A DNA stretch of 64,000 nt. It comes from Hypomesus transpacificus. Taxonomy: Eukaryota > Chordata > Actinopteri > Osmeriformes > Osmeridae. The notes beneath the pieces are model-generated. The model ran no database searches, was not told the origin of the DNA, and was given only the letters and a program-made list of their open reading frames with translations. Location: contig NC_061076.1 of NCBI RefSeq assembly GCF_021917145.1, positions 1,903,032-1,967,031 on the forward strand. The letters run 5' to 3'. Shown here piece by piece: positions 21,741 to 61,825 of this stretch. The position numbers were made by a program, and so were the translations under genes. The stretch's first letter is position 1. Every line of letters starts with the position of its first letter.

Positions 21741-21964
21741 CCCCTTAAGGTTCACAATGGAGAACAACATTCCCATCCACCATCTCGAGTAATCTTCATC
21801 TATTTACATTTAGATCTTTGCATAAGCTTGGGTAAATACACCACGCAATTATTTGAAAGGTTTGTAGGCCTAATATAGCCAAGACCATAGTACACTCTAC
21901 ACTTCTGAGGTTCAGTCTACATTTTAAGAAAAGCACCACACCACATCAGTCTGAGTCAACACCA

Positions 21965-24628
21965 GCATCTTTATTTATTTTTCTCCAAAAAGCATGTAAA
22001 AAAATTAAAATAAAAAACTATGGAAAGAAAATGAACAGACATTATACATCTGATTGTGTGTGTGTGTGCGTGTGTGTAGCAGGGTTCACATTTTATGATC
22101 ATATTCTTCTACCAGCACAACATACTACATCCTGAAGTAATGAAAGAGAGGCGACAGCACACCTTCTGCTGCAAGGCCACCTCATTCCACAGGTCAAGTT
22201 TATATCGAATACATTTTCAATAAGATGCAGACATTTAAATCTCGTATCAATTATGGACAACAGTGACTCTTGAATTGAAAAGTCAAAACGAAGTTACGTT
22301 AAATTTAGCACACTAGATGACTTGTAGAACACAGGAACACAGTTCTCGTTCCTCTTTCCGTGTCTCTTACAAAACAAAAGTTAATTCACAGATGATGCGT
22401 TTGTAGCTTGGCGTACTGCTCGTACAGAACAGGTGATTATGGACACAGTGTCTTTGTGTTCTTGGTTACCAACGACAACCGAGGACAGGCATGAACTCAG
22501 ATGAGAAAGACAAATAGAAAACCTAAATTGGTTCAAATATGGTGAATTCAGTAAGGGGCTTTGGAAAGTGGGTAAATGCAGGCAGAATTAAGTGACCACC
22601 AATGCCCACTGCTTTAACTGTAGAAAGCAAGCATAAGCATTTTTATTTGACAAGTGAGAAGATAGAAGTTTGAGAATGTAGAAGGTGGTGGTAGTTCTGC
22701 ACAAAGTGCACTGAATTAAAGTTGTTTGGAAAACAAATATGGTCGTTACTCATTTCTAAGGCTTTTTCTTTCTTTTTTTACAAAAGTTATGTATTCCTCT
22801 TCCTCAGTTTATTGTCTCTTCTGCACAGCATGTTTCATTCACAGTAAACTTTCAGCCACAAAATATATTTTGTGTCATTCAAGTGTCAGTCAAGTGACAC
22901 TTGATACGTTTTAATTTTATGAAATTGAGTTGTTTTAATTCTTGGAAAATAATAAGAACGAATGATATTAATTACCAACTGTGGTCTGCTTAAGTTTGCA
23001 CTTTTGGCTAGGTCTCCTCACATAATCAAAATGTCCAAAGAACTACCGCTAAACCAACTGCTGCTTAAGGGCCTCCTGGTCGAATGGCCAATCACTTCCC
23101 CGCTTCTACCAGTAGGGGGAGCTCCATGCAGAGGTTCAGGGTACACTGTTCTAAACTCTGCTCTTCAAACTCTAAAAGGCCTTGGTCTTCGCCAGCCCTG
23201 AAAGAACAGGCTCCGGTGCTTCTACACAGCTAAACACTCGAGACATAGAGGGCCCAGGTAAGTACTGACCCAAAAAAGAAAAAAAATGCTCATGTTAGTG
23301 AAAGTGACACGAACTTTACGTTTCTACGAAGGAAGATTATGTTGAACGATGTAAGACGGTATTTGAAGTCGAGGTTGGTTTACACACAGGCAGAGCAAAA
23401 CACAGCCTAACATGATATAACTGTATGGGCTGAAAGTAGCACTAAATTGAGTGACGGTTGGGTTTCCTGTGAAGCTGTTCCTTGTAAAAACGTCTTGCCT
23501 GGTCGTCATGCTTGGTCATATGCGCAAGACAAGAGTACATTATAGTGTGATATGTTCACTAAGTACAAACTACACCTATATGTACAGATAAACCTATGAG
23601 ATACTTCTCATACCCAAAATAGGACATTTAAAACCCATTAATATTCCAGCCATATAGCTCTGGTAAAAGTAGCTTTCAGCATGACATCAGTCAGACTCAG
23701 CATATACACAAAGAGTGATATGAGTCAATGAAGCACATTTAAACAAATTCAAAACGAGAGGTTAGTACAGTAACAAGGCGAGTCTGAGACTCAAAACAAC
23801 TAACATGCGCATCACACCAGCCAGCCCATTCAGATCACAGGAACGAAAACAAAATATTTTTACAAAATATAAAATTAAATGGGTGTGTGAGAGGACAGGC
23901 AGGTGTTTGCCATTATGTGTGATTGTTATATATACAGTACTGTGTTCCAGGTTTGTTTCTCAGATTTCAAAAACCCTGATCAACTAACAACATGGCCACT
24001 AGCGAACTGTTCAGTCAATACACGGTGGATCCATTTTTAAGTAACAATCGGAAAAATACAGGAAGTAGAAGAGTCAAATAAACCCCCTTAGAAGGTTGGC
24101 CGTGAATGTATGCTCCGCTACTGTACAGAGGTAGGCCTACTGATCTAGAACTTCACATTTAACAACGAGTTCTCCTGAGCATACCATTTCCTTACGACTC
24201 TAAGCAAGAAGGGTGCAACTGGTCAGAAAAAAAGAATTTAAATAAAAAATATTTTTTGGGAAAAAAAGAAACATTTAAGATTTCACTTCCCACTTCCAGC
24301 AGAAATGTAACACTGGCTGGTGGAGAAGGTGTTTGGTCACCATCAACAAACATTTCCCTGGAGGAAATGGAAAATAAAATGATTGAAAGATAATAATATG
24401 CGCTCAATTGAAATCTAGAATCTTGAAGATTAAAACACCTCACCATCTGCTGTTTCAAGCAGGTCGCATCATTTAGTGGGTGTCTGTGTGTGTGTGTGTT
24501 CATTTTTCATGGTGTGCCATATGATGTGCGTTTGTTCAAAATGGCGGGGTGAAGTTGGATAGAGGAAGATGGGTGAGATGGGCGAGGGGAGAGAGACCGG
24601 ATGGTAAGGACGACGCAGGCAGACGGGG
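21965..24628 (-). other. Probable long 3'UTR of limd2
   Basis: No open frame of note. On the minus strand, overlapping poly(A) signals AATAAATAAA lie at about 21971-21980, some 2.65 kb past the limd2 stop codon, with none clearly better placed between. The assignment is an inference. A candidate CTCF-like site (CCAGTAGGGGGAGC, plus strand) lies at 23109-23122. Confidence 0.35.
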
Positions 24629-32408
<7,780 letters not shown>

Positions 32409-32680
32409 CTTTGCCCTGTCGTTAACGTCAATGAATGCGTCCTCTTGTTCGTCTAAAATTGCTGTACTCGACTGCCTTTTAATTCGTTTGACGGGCCGTT
32501 TAAGGCTTCGTTTAGATTAGCTTGCCACAGACCCGGCGAGTTACCTCTGCTTGGCTCTCACCCCTCCCCTCGATTTTCGAGTCGTTTTTTTAGGATTTTC
32601 TATCAGCAGGATGTAGCTCGCTATTGGTCCAATCTGTATAGAGCTACCCTCTCGTTCTCATCCAAAACTAAAATGCCAAA
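32409..32680 (-). promoter_or_regulatory. limd2 5' leader and promoter region
   Basis: The 130 bases upstream of the ATG are the only stretch with clustered CpG in this part. On the minus strand a CCAAT box (ggattGGACCAATagc) lies at about 32620-32632. No TATA box is visible. The transcription start is not determinable from sequence. Confidence 0.45.
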
Positions 32681-33680
32681 TATATATGTTTGAGTTAATA
32701 ACAATATGAAATTCTATAAAAGCCGTGAAAAGAAACCATAACGAACGGATATGTCATGCTGATGTGTGTTCAATTAGAGACAGATAAACAGACAGATACA
32801 GTAGATCGATAGATACAGGCCTATGCCGAATGTACTGCTATACTTATGATGTATTACGAAATATTTAATGACAGCCGCACCAACATGGGACATGCAGACA
32901 TTGTCTTCTGTATTAGCTATGACTTCCGTACAAAGTTGTGAATAAAAATGTTGTATAAGATGCTGAAATCTTGCCAGACTCAAAACAGTTTGTAATAGCT
33001 TAAAGTCTGGAACTTTCAGACCGTTGCAATTTAACACACATTCACAGGACAGAATGTCAGACATGCCCAGAGAAATAAACTATTTTGTGCGCTGAACGAT
33101 AATAAATGATAAAAAAATCGCCACAATTCATTCATCAACCCTAAGAATACGTTCAATCAGTTTATACACAGTTTGAGGACTATAATAAAAGAAGACTAGG
33201 ATAATAAACCTCTTGCTTCATCGATAGTTCCATGACTACGGTATATGACGTGAAGTCAGGGGTGACCCATAATTTGTTTATTGAAAACAGCTGCTCAGAT
33301 GCTTAAATCTAGAACGGAAAGGGTTATGGGGGGAGGGGGTATGTGTGTACTTTACTGGAAACCACCACCTAGTGGTGAATTCTCGGGATTGCATGCATGA
33401 TTTTGTGTTTTTGAAATTTGATCTGCAAATATGATTGGTACAGCCTCTCAACTTCCTCACATTATTACTGCACACTTTAGCTACAGGGACAATAACACCA
33501 GTGTTACATCTTTTGTGCCATGTATGCCTGATTATACCTCCTCAATCTTGTTGTCTGGAAGATATATTCGCCTAAAAGGCTTTGCAGCAAAAGTGACAGT
33601 CGCTACATGCTAGATACGGTAACTCTGGCTAGCCTTTGGAAAACCATCTCCCTCACAAAGCCATCCAAATGCCAATTCTG
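32681..33680. other. Intergenic, limd2 promoter to ddx42 3' end
   Basis: AT-rich sequence with no gene, RNA or full repeat element recognised. Confidence 0.5.
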
Positions 33681-33685
33681 AAAGT

Positions 33686-34581
33686 TTATTACGAGGAAGT
33701 GAGATGACAACAACATACACGTGAAACACAGAATACAGTCTGATGAAAAGTGTTACAGATCACTGTAAGTCATTTGAAGTATGTTATGTCTACGCAACGG
33801 ATTGGGATCTCCGGGATGCAAAAAAATCGATGACAGACCCGAGTCCTGCTCAAGCTATTTTTAATAATAACTTCCGCAAGAACTTTCCTCACACACGTTA
33901 ACAAATACGTTTTGTTGACACCAAGGCCATAAGCATATAAAACACCTAAGTGCCACTGAAAGGCACTCCGCTAAAAGTTGAGCACAAGATGTAAAACACG
34001 TTGACAAATGTAATTTGCAGTAGTTCACATCTTGAAAACAAAAAAGTTGAATCGGTCACGAACAAATTAGCAACGTGGGCTGATATTACCCTTACAAACA
34101 CATGTTGTAAGGGTATACATATACATATATAAAATAAAAATAACAGGTTGTGGAGTTGACCTGAGCAGCAACTGGCTGTTCAGTGAGCAATAGGACATAA
34201 ACAAGACAACAACACACACTTCAGCCTTGAGCGTTTACTGGGATAAAGATGGAGATATCGCTCCACTTCTTGCTTCAACTGGCTCAATCTGAGGCCAGCT
34301 TCACAAATCCAGACGTATGGCCGATACCAGGTGGGACTCCCAAATCAAAAAGTTCAGTTCAAGATAAGAGGACTGTTGTGGGAAGTGTGAAAGAGTACCC
34401 AACCAATAGAAACTGTCCATATTTCCCTTTATACTCGAGCCATATAACGGGTTAAAGTAAAACTCCCCCTGAACCTCTGTGCTTGTTTCCAACTCCTCTG
34501 ATATGACCAGCTGTTTGTCTACACACTAGGCATGCTCAAGAACAGTTGGCTGGTTCCAGATGCTTTCTAACTGGGTGTGTT
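33686..34581 (-). other. Probable 3'UTR of ddx42
   Basis: Runs from the ddx42 stop codon to a minus-strand AATAAA at 33688-33693. No coding sequence seen. The extent is an inference. Confidence 0.4.
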
Positions 34582-40442
<5,861 letters not shown>

Positions 40443-41777
40443 TTTTTAGGCTGTATCCTAGCAGGCGGCAAAAAAAAAGTTAATACACACAATACCAGGC
40501 TTTGGCTATTAGAAACCAAACCAATTTCTGTGTTGCCTCTCCCCAAGTACTTTCTTGTACGAGTATGTGTCCTATCCACCACACCAAGACTAACTAACAT
40601 GACCATTTATAAAACCCCATTTGGAAAATAGATTGTTGGCCAGCTAGATAATACACTAAACTAAGTCGACCAACCAAAGGATTTTGTATTCAATACAGTG
40701 TGATCAAACAAAGACTTCAATCATACGGATTTGATTTTCAAAAGAGGAACTATATGATAGGTGCTAAGCAGCGTTTTGGTTGCATGTTATTATTTACTAG
40801 CTAGCTAAACTAGCTTAGCTCGTTGTGCTGTGTAACATGGGCCGCAGCGGCACGACAAGCTCTTGAAGTGGGTGTGCGATGAAAGATTAGCAACCAATGT
40901 GCTTTGCCAAGGTCATTTGCAAACAGTACAATCGATACTACATCACTAAACAACATCAACTCTGACATCGGTGCAGCACTATTACTACATTTACCTGACT
41001 CTTGCTTCGAAGAAACGTCTTTTAACGCAGTTTGATACAAAAAGTATTCTGCGTCATCAACGTCCGCAGAATTTGTGCACAACGTAATTTTCAAGCGACC
41101 CCCAACAGCAATAATTGTTCTTGGATTTGTGATAGTTAACGCGCGTCGGTAGACTAGGTTCTTCCGAATAAGTCAGATACAACAAGTGAATTGAATTGGA
41201 CCAGAGAGTTGCAGTAAAAAATGATCCATTGTGTATACTTATAACAATTGTTAGTGTATTCATTAAATAATCATGGATGCTCCCGACAATCTGTCATGCT
41301 ATAGCTGTATTCCGCCCTGTGTCCTCTATGGCATTCATAACAAGCAGACCCTATCACAGTACAGAACTGCATCTTCCTTAGTACCCACCCCCAGTAGCTA
41401 CGCTACTTAACGTTGATATTCAGGGAGCCTGAAAAACCAAATTGGACACGGCTGAACAAAATCCAATACATGTAAGTTATTGTACTTGCTATAAGCATTA
41501 ACTACATATGTATATGTTTTGTTAGCCAATCCTCCCATCGGCTATGGTAGCCAGTTAGCTATCTTGCAATCCTTCGCTAGCTACAGTAGCTAACCGAGCC
41601 AGCACAACCGATTATGTCCATTTCTGTTTCACATCTTTGGAGTTATCATGCCTATTCATTGTAATAGGTACTTCAACTATCATACAAATTTACATCTGTT
41701 GTCTCAGATTTTTCCATTACAGGTGTTATTTCTGAATGGGCATTTTGACGTTATAGCCATCACAATCATTCGGATCC
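40443..41777. promoter_or_regulatory. ddx42/strada divergent promoter region and 5' non-coding exons
   Basis: On the minus strand a ddx42 leader exon appears to end with a donor at about 40993-40994 (AGAGTCAG|gtaaat), and the acceptor is at about 40458 (gctag). On the plus strand a strada leader exon ends at about 41469 (CCAATACAT|gtaagt). A second leader exon starts at 41723 (ttacag|GTGTTA) and runs into the coding ATG at 41778. The two start regions are therefore about 300-400 bp apart. No TATA box seen. Confidence 0.5.
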
Positions 41778-44700
41778 ATGTCTTTTTTGGTAAGAGCTAG
41801 CGATGACAGTCCTGTGTTAAAGTTGACGAGCATCAAAAGCATTCCAGTCACCTTTTCAATAAATAACCATGTGGGGCCTAGTGATTTACAGTATTTGTTG
41901 TGCATCACCATGAGGATTAGTCCAGACTACACGGATAAACTCCGCTCTCTTCTCTTTCTCCTTTTTACACATGCATTGCACCTCGTTTTCTCCGTGTCAG
42001 CGTTGGGTCTCCGAGAAATTGACCTTGGAGAGTCTGCGGGATTTGGAGTTATTTGGAGGTGAGATTCAGGTGTATTATTAACGGGTTCTCCCAAGCAACC
42101 GCGCACACATCAGGCCATTCATCAGCTACAGAGTTGCCTAGCCAAGATATGATCTGCCAGCCATGTCTCTGTTGCAGCTTTGCCAACAAGATTATTGTCC
42201 AATCTTTGTTTGCAACAACCCCCTACAAACAATCCTGAAATAAAATAATTGAATAATTCCTTCAACAATTCATAGATCTACAAACATACCACAAAATACA
42301 GAACTGGTATACAAAATAGCCACAGCTTGCTGTATTTAATTTAATTTAAATGCTTTAATGTTTGTGGGAGGTTAGAAACAACAAAACTTTTCATGGGAAT
42401 GTTAAAAATGATTTGTCAGCGAGTGTCTCTGTTATCACAGTTTGGTTTGTGTCTGAACTCTGGTAGTTATTGATTGTTGTTCTCTGTCTGTAAAGTGACA
42501 ATCTGAAGATGATGTAACTTCAACAATGCAGCACATGAAAGGCCCCAATGTCATTAGGAAAGACATCTCTCCTGTTTACCTTTTTAAATATGCAATATTG
42601 TCTTTAGCACAAACAAAGGCTTACGTTGAGAACAGTTAGCCTAGTACAGAAGAGTAAAATGTTATCCGGTTGACTATATACAGATGAATGAAACAGTCTA
42701 GAGGGCTGGGATGGCATGTGGGGAGGTTTATGTTGTTTTCAAGCTAAGCTTCATGTTCCTTTTTCCATCTGCTTTATTGCGCCTAATTGTTGCATCTGTC
42801 CTTTTTCTGTTAATGAGGTGGGCGGGGCGTCTCTTCACCCCTTACATTGTATTGCTTTGTCTCGTAGCTTAAGGTAACAAACTGTCTCTCTAGCTTGATG
42901 ACATGTATCAAATGGATTACGTTTGGTATATCAGATGTTTTTTTACTTCCTAATTCATTGATTTACGGGTGTCTGAGAGGATGATTCACACTCATTCCAA
43001 AGAAAGAAATATGTCACTGGTTGAATACATTGCCATTTTACATCTTACACCAAATGGATCACTCTGTAGCTGTCATAGGTAAAACTAGGGCCGTAAGTCA
43101 TTTCTGTATCTAAAGGAACAGTTTGGCTTACCTGATGCCTTCTGTTTACTCGTCATGATTAAGAGTACTGGTTTAGATTCATTTCATATTATATATTTAT
43201 ATTATATCATTTTATATGTAATGCAGAATGAGTCTGACCAGCAATGTTGACACAAATGCGATATGCTCCTCTAAGCACACTGTGAACCTAACGATTTCGA
43301 AGCTGCCTCAAACACAGACCCATTTTGTGTGTATGTTTGTTTATTTGTCATTGATGTGGTTTCTCTATCCCAGAGCAATCTCAGAGAAGCTCACACAGGA
43401 ACGTAAGTGCAGCTATCCTGTCCACTGCAAATCATTCTTTTTGCCCACCATAAGCCTTTGTTCATGTACATTGTGTGAGAGTGAATGCGAATGAATTCAC
43501 AAGCCCCGAGCCTGGTACTATGCATGGTCATGTGATTCACCATGTTGCTGTGTGTGCGCTTTGTGCTATGAGGCCCATCCCACTTCACCCACCATGTTTT
43601 CTATTGGGGGAGGTGGAGAATAGGTGAATCTTACAGTTATTCAGCGGCATAGTCATAGGCTTATGGTTAGTATAAGGAGACAAGGGGGTCAATTCAATCA
43701 TATTAGCTACGAAGAGTTTGGTTAAAGTAATAAATGCTAATTCCAATGATGTAGCTCTGTCCCCCCCCCCCCCCCTTGTGCATGGTTGCCTCAGAACATG
43801 GGCGATTAGTGTTTGCTTACCACTTTGATATCAGGTGATCCCTGTCTATTAACATTGTGCTTTTCACCTACGATATGGGCTGATATCCCTGTGGCCCCAG
43901 GTTACAGGGACTATTTTGTCTTCTAGTTTAAATGCCTGAATGGATCCTCACTAATCCTCACGGTGGTCTTGTTGATGTGCAGCTGTTGTTGGGAGCTGTG
44001 ATTGTACCTTGTCTTTGGTCCCCCACTAAATGCCCTCCTCACTAAATGTGACTGATACTGTTCCATGTGCTGTATGAGGTGACTGTGATCCGTGAACACT
44101 GTCTTTGTTTGTGGTCCGTGTAGCCTTTGGTGTTACTTACGTGAAACGACATGGAGGTGGATGGGTGGGGGCTGGTTGTTAAGGTCACCAGCTGCTGTTG
44201 ATGCTTGTGGACTACAGTTGGATGGAGTTCCATGTGTTCTATTTTGGCAATGCATGGCAACCCCTTCAGAGTCTGTCTTAATGTCAACATCCACCTCTCT
44301 CTAAACCGGTCACCATGGATACGCTCCCAATGCTTCCGATGCGCCCACATTGCAACGCTATTCTTACGCATTGCCCGACGATATTTTTGCACCCCTACGA
44401 ATTAGCTCCCGTGCTGCCACGTCTTGTCAGTTGCCCATCGTTTGAGCGGCAGGAATCACAGTCGATGACTTGATTAAACACTTAGTTACAAAACCTTTAG
44501 AATACACTGTCATGCACCCCCTGTTGTCAAACCAGTGCAGTGACGCGTTTAACCCCCCCCCCCCCCCCCAGTTCTGTTAACCAATCAAAAGGAACAGCTC
44601 TTCCTCTGCATGAGTCGATTGCTGCCGTCTAGCCAGGCCTCTCTGGCCGCCTAGCAACAACCAGCATCACGCTGACCCAGCCTATCGGAGTCACTGACAC

Positions 44701-45390
44701 ATGGCCTACAGCACTCTAACACTAACGTAGCCTGTTGCTTTGTAGCGTTGACTCGTCTCTGTGTTGCCCTCCGTCCTCCCTCCCCAGGCCCATGAAGACA
44801 GCCAGGAGAGCCTAACCTCACTCTCCAGACGGGGAACCATGGCTAGCTTCCTCCCAGACAGCGGTGCCTACGAGCTCCTCACCGTCATAGGTGAGGCAGT
44901 AACACCCAAGGCCGTGACGGGCCCTGGGTGTCAGACGAGGCAACTGGGGGTTTAATGTGCCCAGTGAATGCGTCATATATATATATATATATATATCTGT
45001 TTATGTATACGTGTGTGTATGTATACGTGTGTGCGCTAACGAAAATGTGCGTGTTTTGTCATCCAAGGCCGCGGCCTGGAGGATTTGATGACTGTGAACC
45101 TGGCCAGATACAGACCCACAGGGGAACACGTGGCCATCCGTCGTATTGACCTGGAGTCCTGCACCAATGACATGGTTGCCTACTTGCAGGTCGGCCTCCG
45201 TCACGGCTCCCTCCACTCCCCGCAAGCCACGCCCACGGCATGCCATGACATCATAGGACAGGCACTTCCTCTCCTCTCTCCTGGCTTTTTATATCACACG
45301 TTACATAATGTCCTCATCTGGCCTCTGTGTTGGACATCATTACGCGTCTCCCTCCTCTCTCTCTCTGTCTGTCTGTCTCTCTCTCGCGCC

Positions 45391-45445
<55 letters not shown>

Positions 45446-47413
45446 GCTCTCTCCGACAGTGTGTTTTCCTTCCCTTTCAGAATTAGACCCCAAATTCTCT
45501 GCCTGTGTTTTAGTGCCTAAGCTGTCGTAACGTCCTGTCTGTCGCAGGGAGAGCTCCACGTGTCCAAGCTGTTCCACCACTCCAGCATCCTCCCCTACAG
45601 GAGCATCTTCATTGCTGACAACGAACTGTGGGTCATCACTCCCTTCATGGCCTACGGTGAGGAGGAGGGATTGAGGCTTCTTAATGAAGGGCATTCCCCT
45701 GGATCCCCTGTGGTTGTGGATCAGTCAGGGGGTTGGTGGAGGGGCCTACGTCTCTAAGTCCAGCCTCTGTCTCCCTGTGTCTGTAGGGTCAGCCAGAGAT
45801 CTGATCAGCACCCATTTCGCAGATGGGATAAGCGAGCTGGCAATCGCCTACATTCTTCTGGGCATTCTCAGAGCCCTGGAGTATATCCACCACATGGGCT
45901 ATGTACACAGGTAAAACCCAACGGCACCACTCTGGTTCATGTTCACTGGTTTGAGATGCTCTCACTGACCCCACGTGTGTGTGTGTGTGTTGGCAGGAGC
46001 GTGAAGGCCAGCCACGTGCTGATCTCTGCCGACGGCCAGGTGTGCATGTCTGGGCTGCGGAGCATCTTCAGCCTGATCCGGCACGGCCAGCGAGCCCGGG
46101 TGGTCCACGACTTCCCCCAGTACAGTGTTAAAGTGCTGCCATGGCTCAGCCCAGAGGTGCTGCAGCAGGTACGCTTGCCTCGACACACATCTCACCACGG
46201 GGTCTCGGTGACAGTGACGTGGCATAAGTACTGGAACGTCCCCCCGACCAATCATCTGTCGGTCTCTCTCTCTCTGTCTGTCTCTCTCTGTCTCTCTGTG
46301 TGTCTCTCTTTCTTTGTGTCTCTCACCAGAATCTGCAGGGATATGACTTCCGGTCTGACATCTACAGCCTGGGTATCACAGCTTGTGAGCTGGCCAATGG
46401 ACATGTTCCCTTTAAGGACATGCCTGCCACACAGGTGAGCACCAGCACTGACCTCACCCTCCTTCCCTCGCTCTTATCGTTCCTCTCTTCTCCAATTCAG
46501 TCTCGCTCACTGTGCCATGATCTCACGATTCATTGTTCCTTCCCCCTCCTCCTCTCCCCTCCTCCTCTCCCTGTGTACCCCAGATGCTGTTGGAGAAGCT
46601 GAATGGGACAGTCCCTTGTCTGTTGGACACCACCACCATCCCTCCAGAGGAGCTGACCATGAAGCCGTCCCGTTCCGGGGCAGACTCGGGCATCTGCGAG
46701 GGCCCCGGGGCCGGAGGGGCCCGCCACTCTAACGGGGAGCCCTCGTCCTCCTCGGTGAACCACCCCTACAGCCGCACCTTCTCCCCACACTTCCACGCCT
46801 TTGTAGAACTGTGTCTGCAGAGGGACCCCGAAAAGAGGTGAGCCCGTGAGCTGATTCATCAGAAGGTTGCTGGTTCGATTCCTGGCCGTGCAAAATGACA
46901 GTTGTGTCCTTGGGCAAGGCACTTCATTCTGCTAAATGACAAGTGTAAATGTACTGGGCCGTCAAATGCACCGCTGTGTACATAATGCATCAGTCTGTAC
47001 CGTATACGGTGAAGCATGTTGTGGATCATTTCAGTAATGGTGGATGTCCCTCTTCTCCCAACAGGCCATGTGCTACCACTCTTATAGGTCATTCCTTTTT
47101 CAAACAGGTGAGCAGGACCCTTTTCCAAACTCTTGTCCAGGATATAAAAAAACTAGTCTAAATAAAGGGCTGTTCATTAATGTCCTTGTATCCTTAATTC
47201 ATTTATCTGTATTGAAAGAGCCTTGGAGGTAACAGTGGTTTGGGGTGTTTCCTGCAGATTAAGCGCCGGCCATCAGAAGCACTTCCAGAGCTGTTCCAGC
47301 CCGTGTCACCCATCACCAGCTTTGAGAGCGGCCAGCCTCAGGACTCTCCCTCTGGGCTGGCTAGCCTGGAGTCAGGCCTCGGCTACCTGGATGTGGAGGA
47401 CTGGGACTTCTGA
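41778..47413 (+). CDS. strada: STE20-related adaptor protein alpha (STRAD alpha), pseudokinase
   Basis: Allosteric activator of the tumour-suppressor kinase LKB1/STK11 in the LKB1-STRAD-MO25 complex. Exons: 41778-41789, 42001-42058, 43374-43402, 44788-44890, 45068-45189, 45548-45656, 45787-45910, 45997-46168, 46330-46434, 46584-46837, 47065-47107, 47258-47413; 428 residues (human longest form 431), frame consistent. The start [24 protein letters not shown] matches the human isoform beginning MSFLRWVSEK. The pseudokinase state is visible: the ATP lysine is replaced (VAIRRID), HRD is HRS ([13 protein letters not shown]) and DFG is GLR (MSGLRSIF). The C-terminus is DWDF in place of the human WEF motif that docks MO25. 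STRADB is the alternative; the N-terminus and neighbourhood favour strada. An intron carries a SINE at 46848. Confidence 0.95.
44973..44997. repeat. (TA)n microsatellite in strada intron 4
   Basis: About 12 TA units, followed by a mixed TATG/TGTG stretch up to 45035. Confidence 0.9.
45355..45455. repeat. (CT)n microsatellite in strada intron 5
   Basis: Pure CT core at about 45393-45440, flanked by TCTG/TCTC variants. It lies about 90 bases before the acceptor of exon 6. Confidence 0.95.
46848..46954 (+). mobile_element. Internally deleted SINE in strada intron 10
   Basis: Has the tRNA-like B box (GGTTCGATTCC) and body (gtgtccttgggcaaggcact), then jumps straight to the tail (tctgctaaatgacaagtgta). 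The middle of the element is missing. It starts about 10 bases after the exon 10 donor. Confidence 0.8.
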
Positions 47414-48315
47414 CAATGGAGGACAAACGGACGTTACGAGGAAGAGGGAATTCTCTGAGAACACTGGACTGGAAGAACCTTCTTCTTTTTTTATGGCACG
47501 TGTGTAAATAATTAAAACTTTAAACTACGGAGACTGAGTTTAAAAAGCCAGCGGCCATCTTGCCTCCCATTGCTGTATCTTGCGAGCTATACCCTAATAA
47601 GTGCATGAGCAAAAAGACCATGCACAGCTCTGCTGTCTGTCACACATCGCTCAAAGCCCTCTAAACCCACCACGGAACAATGGAGAATGTCTCGACTCTT
47701 AACCAATGGCGGTGTTCCAACAAGAGACAGTTCCTCTATAGGACATCAGGCTGTGTCCTCCCCAAGAAGCATCCTCAATGGACTGTCTCCAGAGGAGGAT
47801 GTGGCTTCATCTGCCTGCATATAGAGAGGCGTCACTCTACCTCTGTCAGTGTAAGCCAATCACTGATCTATCCCAGCCAGGAGCCCTGTTCACAAGGGCA
47901 ATTGTTAGGATGGGGAATTGCCCATATTATCTTACCATCTGGGTGTTAGACAACCTGGATTCGGTACCAACAGTTTATGAACAGTGTTTTAGCGTCTCTC
48001 TTTACAGCTAAGAGAAGCACCTTGTGTTGTCGCCAAGCTCCTCGCGTCGTCACGCGTTTCGTCTCACGCTTCACCAATAGGGGAAGTGACATTTGTTGTT
48101 CTCAGTCGATTGCTAACTAGTTCCTGTGTACAAGCGGTGTCATCTGAGGTCAAATTCTTCTTGGTCCACTGTCACATTTTTGTCTCTTTCTAAAAGTGAA
48201 CGTCACCATGGTGCTTGTTTCTGATTGGTTGTGTGCATGTGGAATTAAGAGTATGTGGAGCTGAGCGGGAGAAAGTGTCGAGTGTGATTATTGACCATTT
48301 TACTTGATATTAAAC
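47414..48315 (+). other. strada 3'UTR
   Basis: No coding sequence. Candidate poly(A) signals on the plus strand are ATTAAA at 47511-47516 and ATTAAA at 48309-48314. The second would make the 3'UTR end within about 50 bp of the 3' end of rnf113a, which is transcribed towards it. Confidence 0.5.
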
Positions 48316-48529
48316 ACTTCACCTCAATGTGTAATAATAAGGAATGATAAAAATGCATTTTTAATCCCAAAACAATGTATATTCACAAAAGACAACAGAG
48401 CTTGACAATTGCTTACATCCTTTCTCCCCCCAAAAAACACTCAAATCTGATACTTGTCTCCTTGGACGAATCAGTGCGTTAAGAGAAGGGATGACAGGAT
48501 CGGGGGAAGGCTGGATGGGGATCAGTCTG

Positions 48530-61825
<13,296 letters not shown>

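Noticed and set aside
45314-45694. 126-codon minus-strand Arg/Glu-rich frame
   Set aside because: Antisense reading of the CT microsatellite and of strada exon 6.
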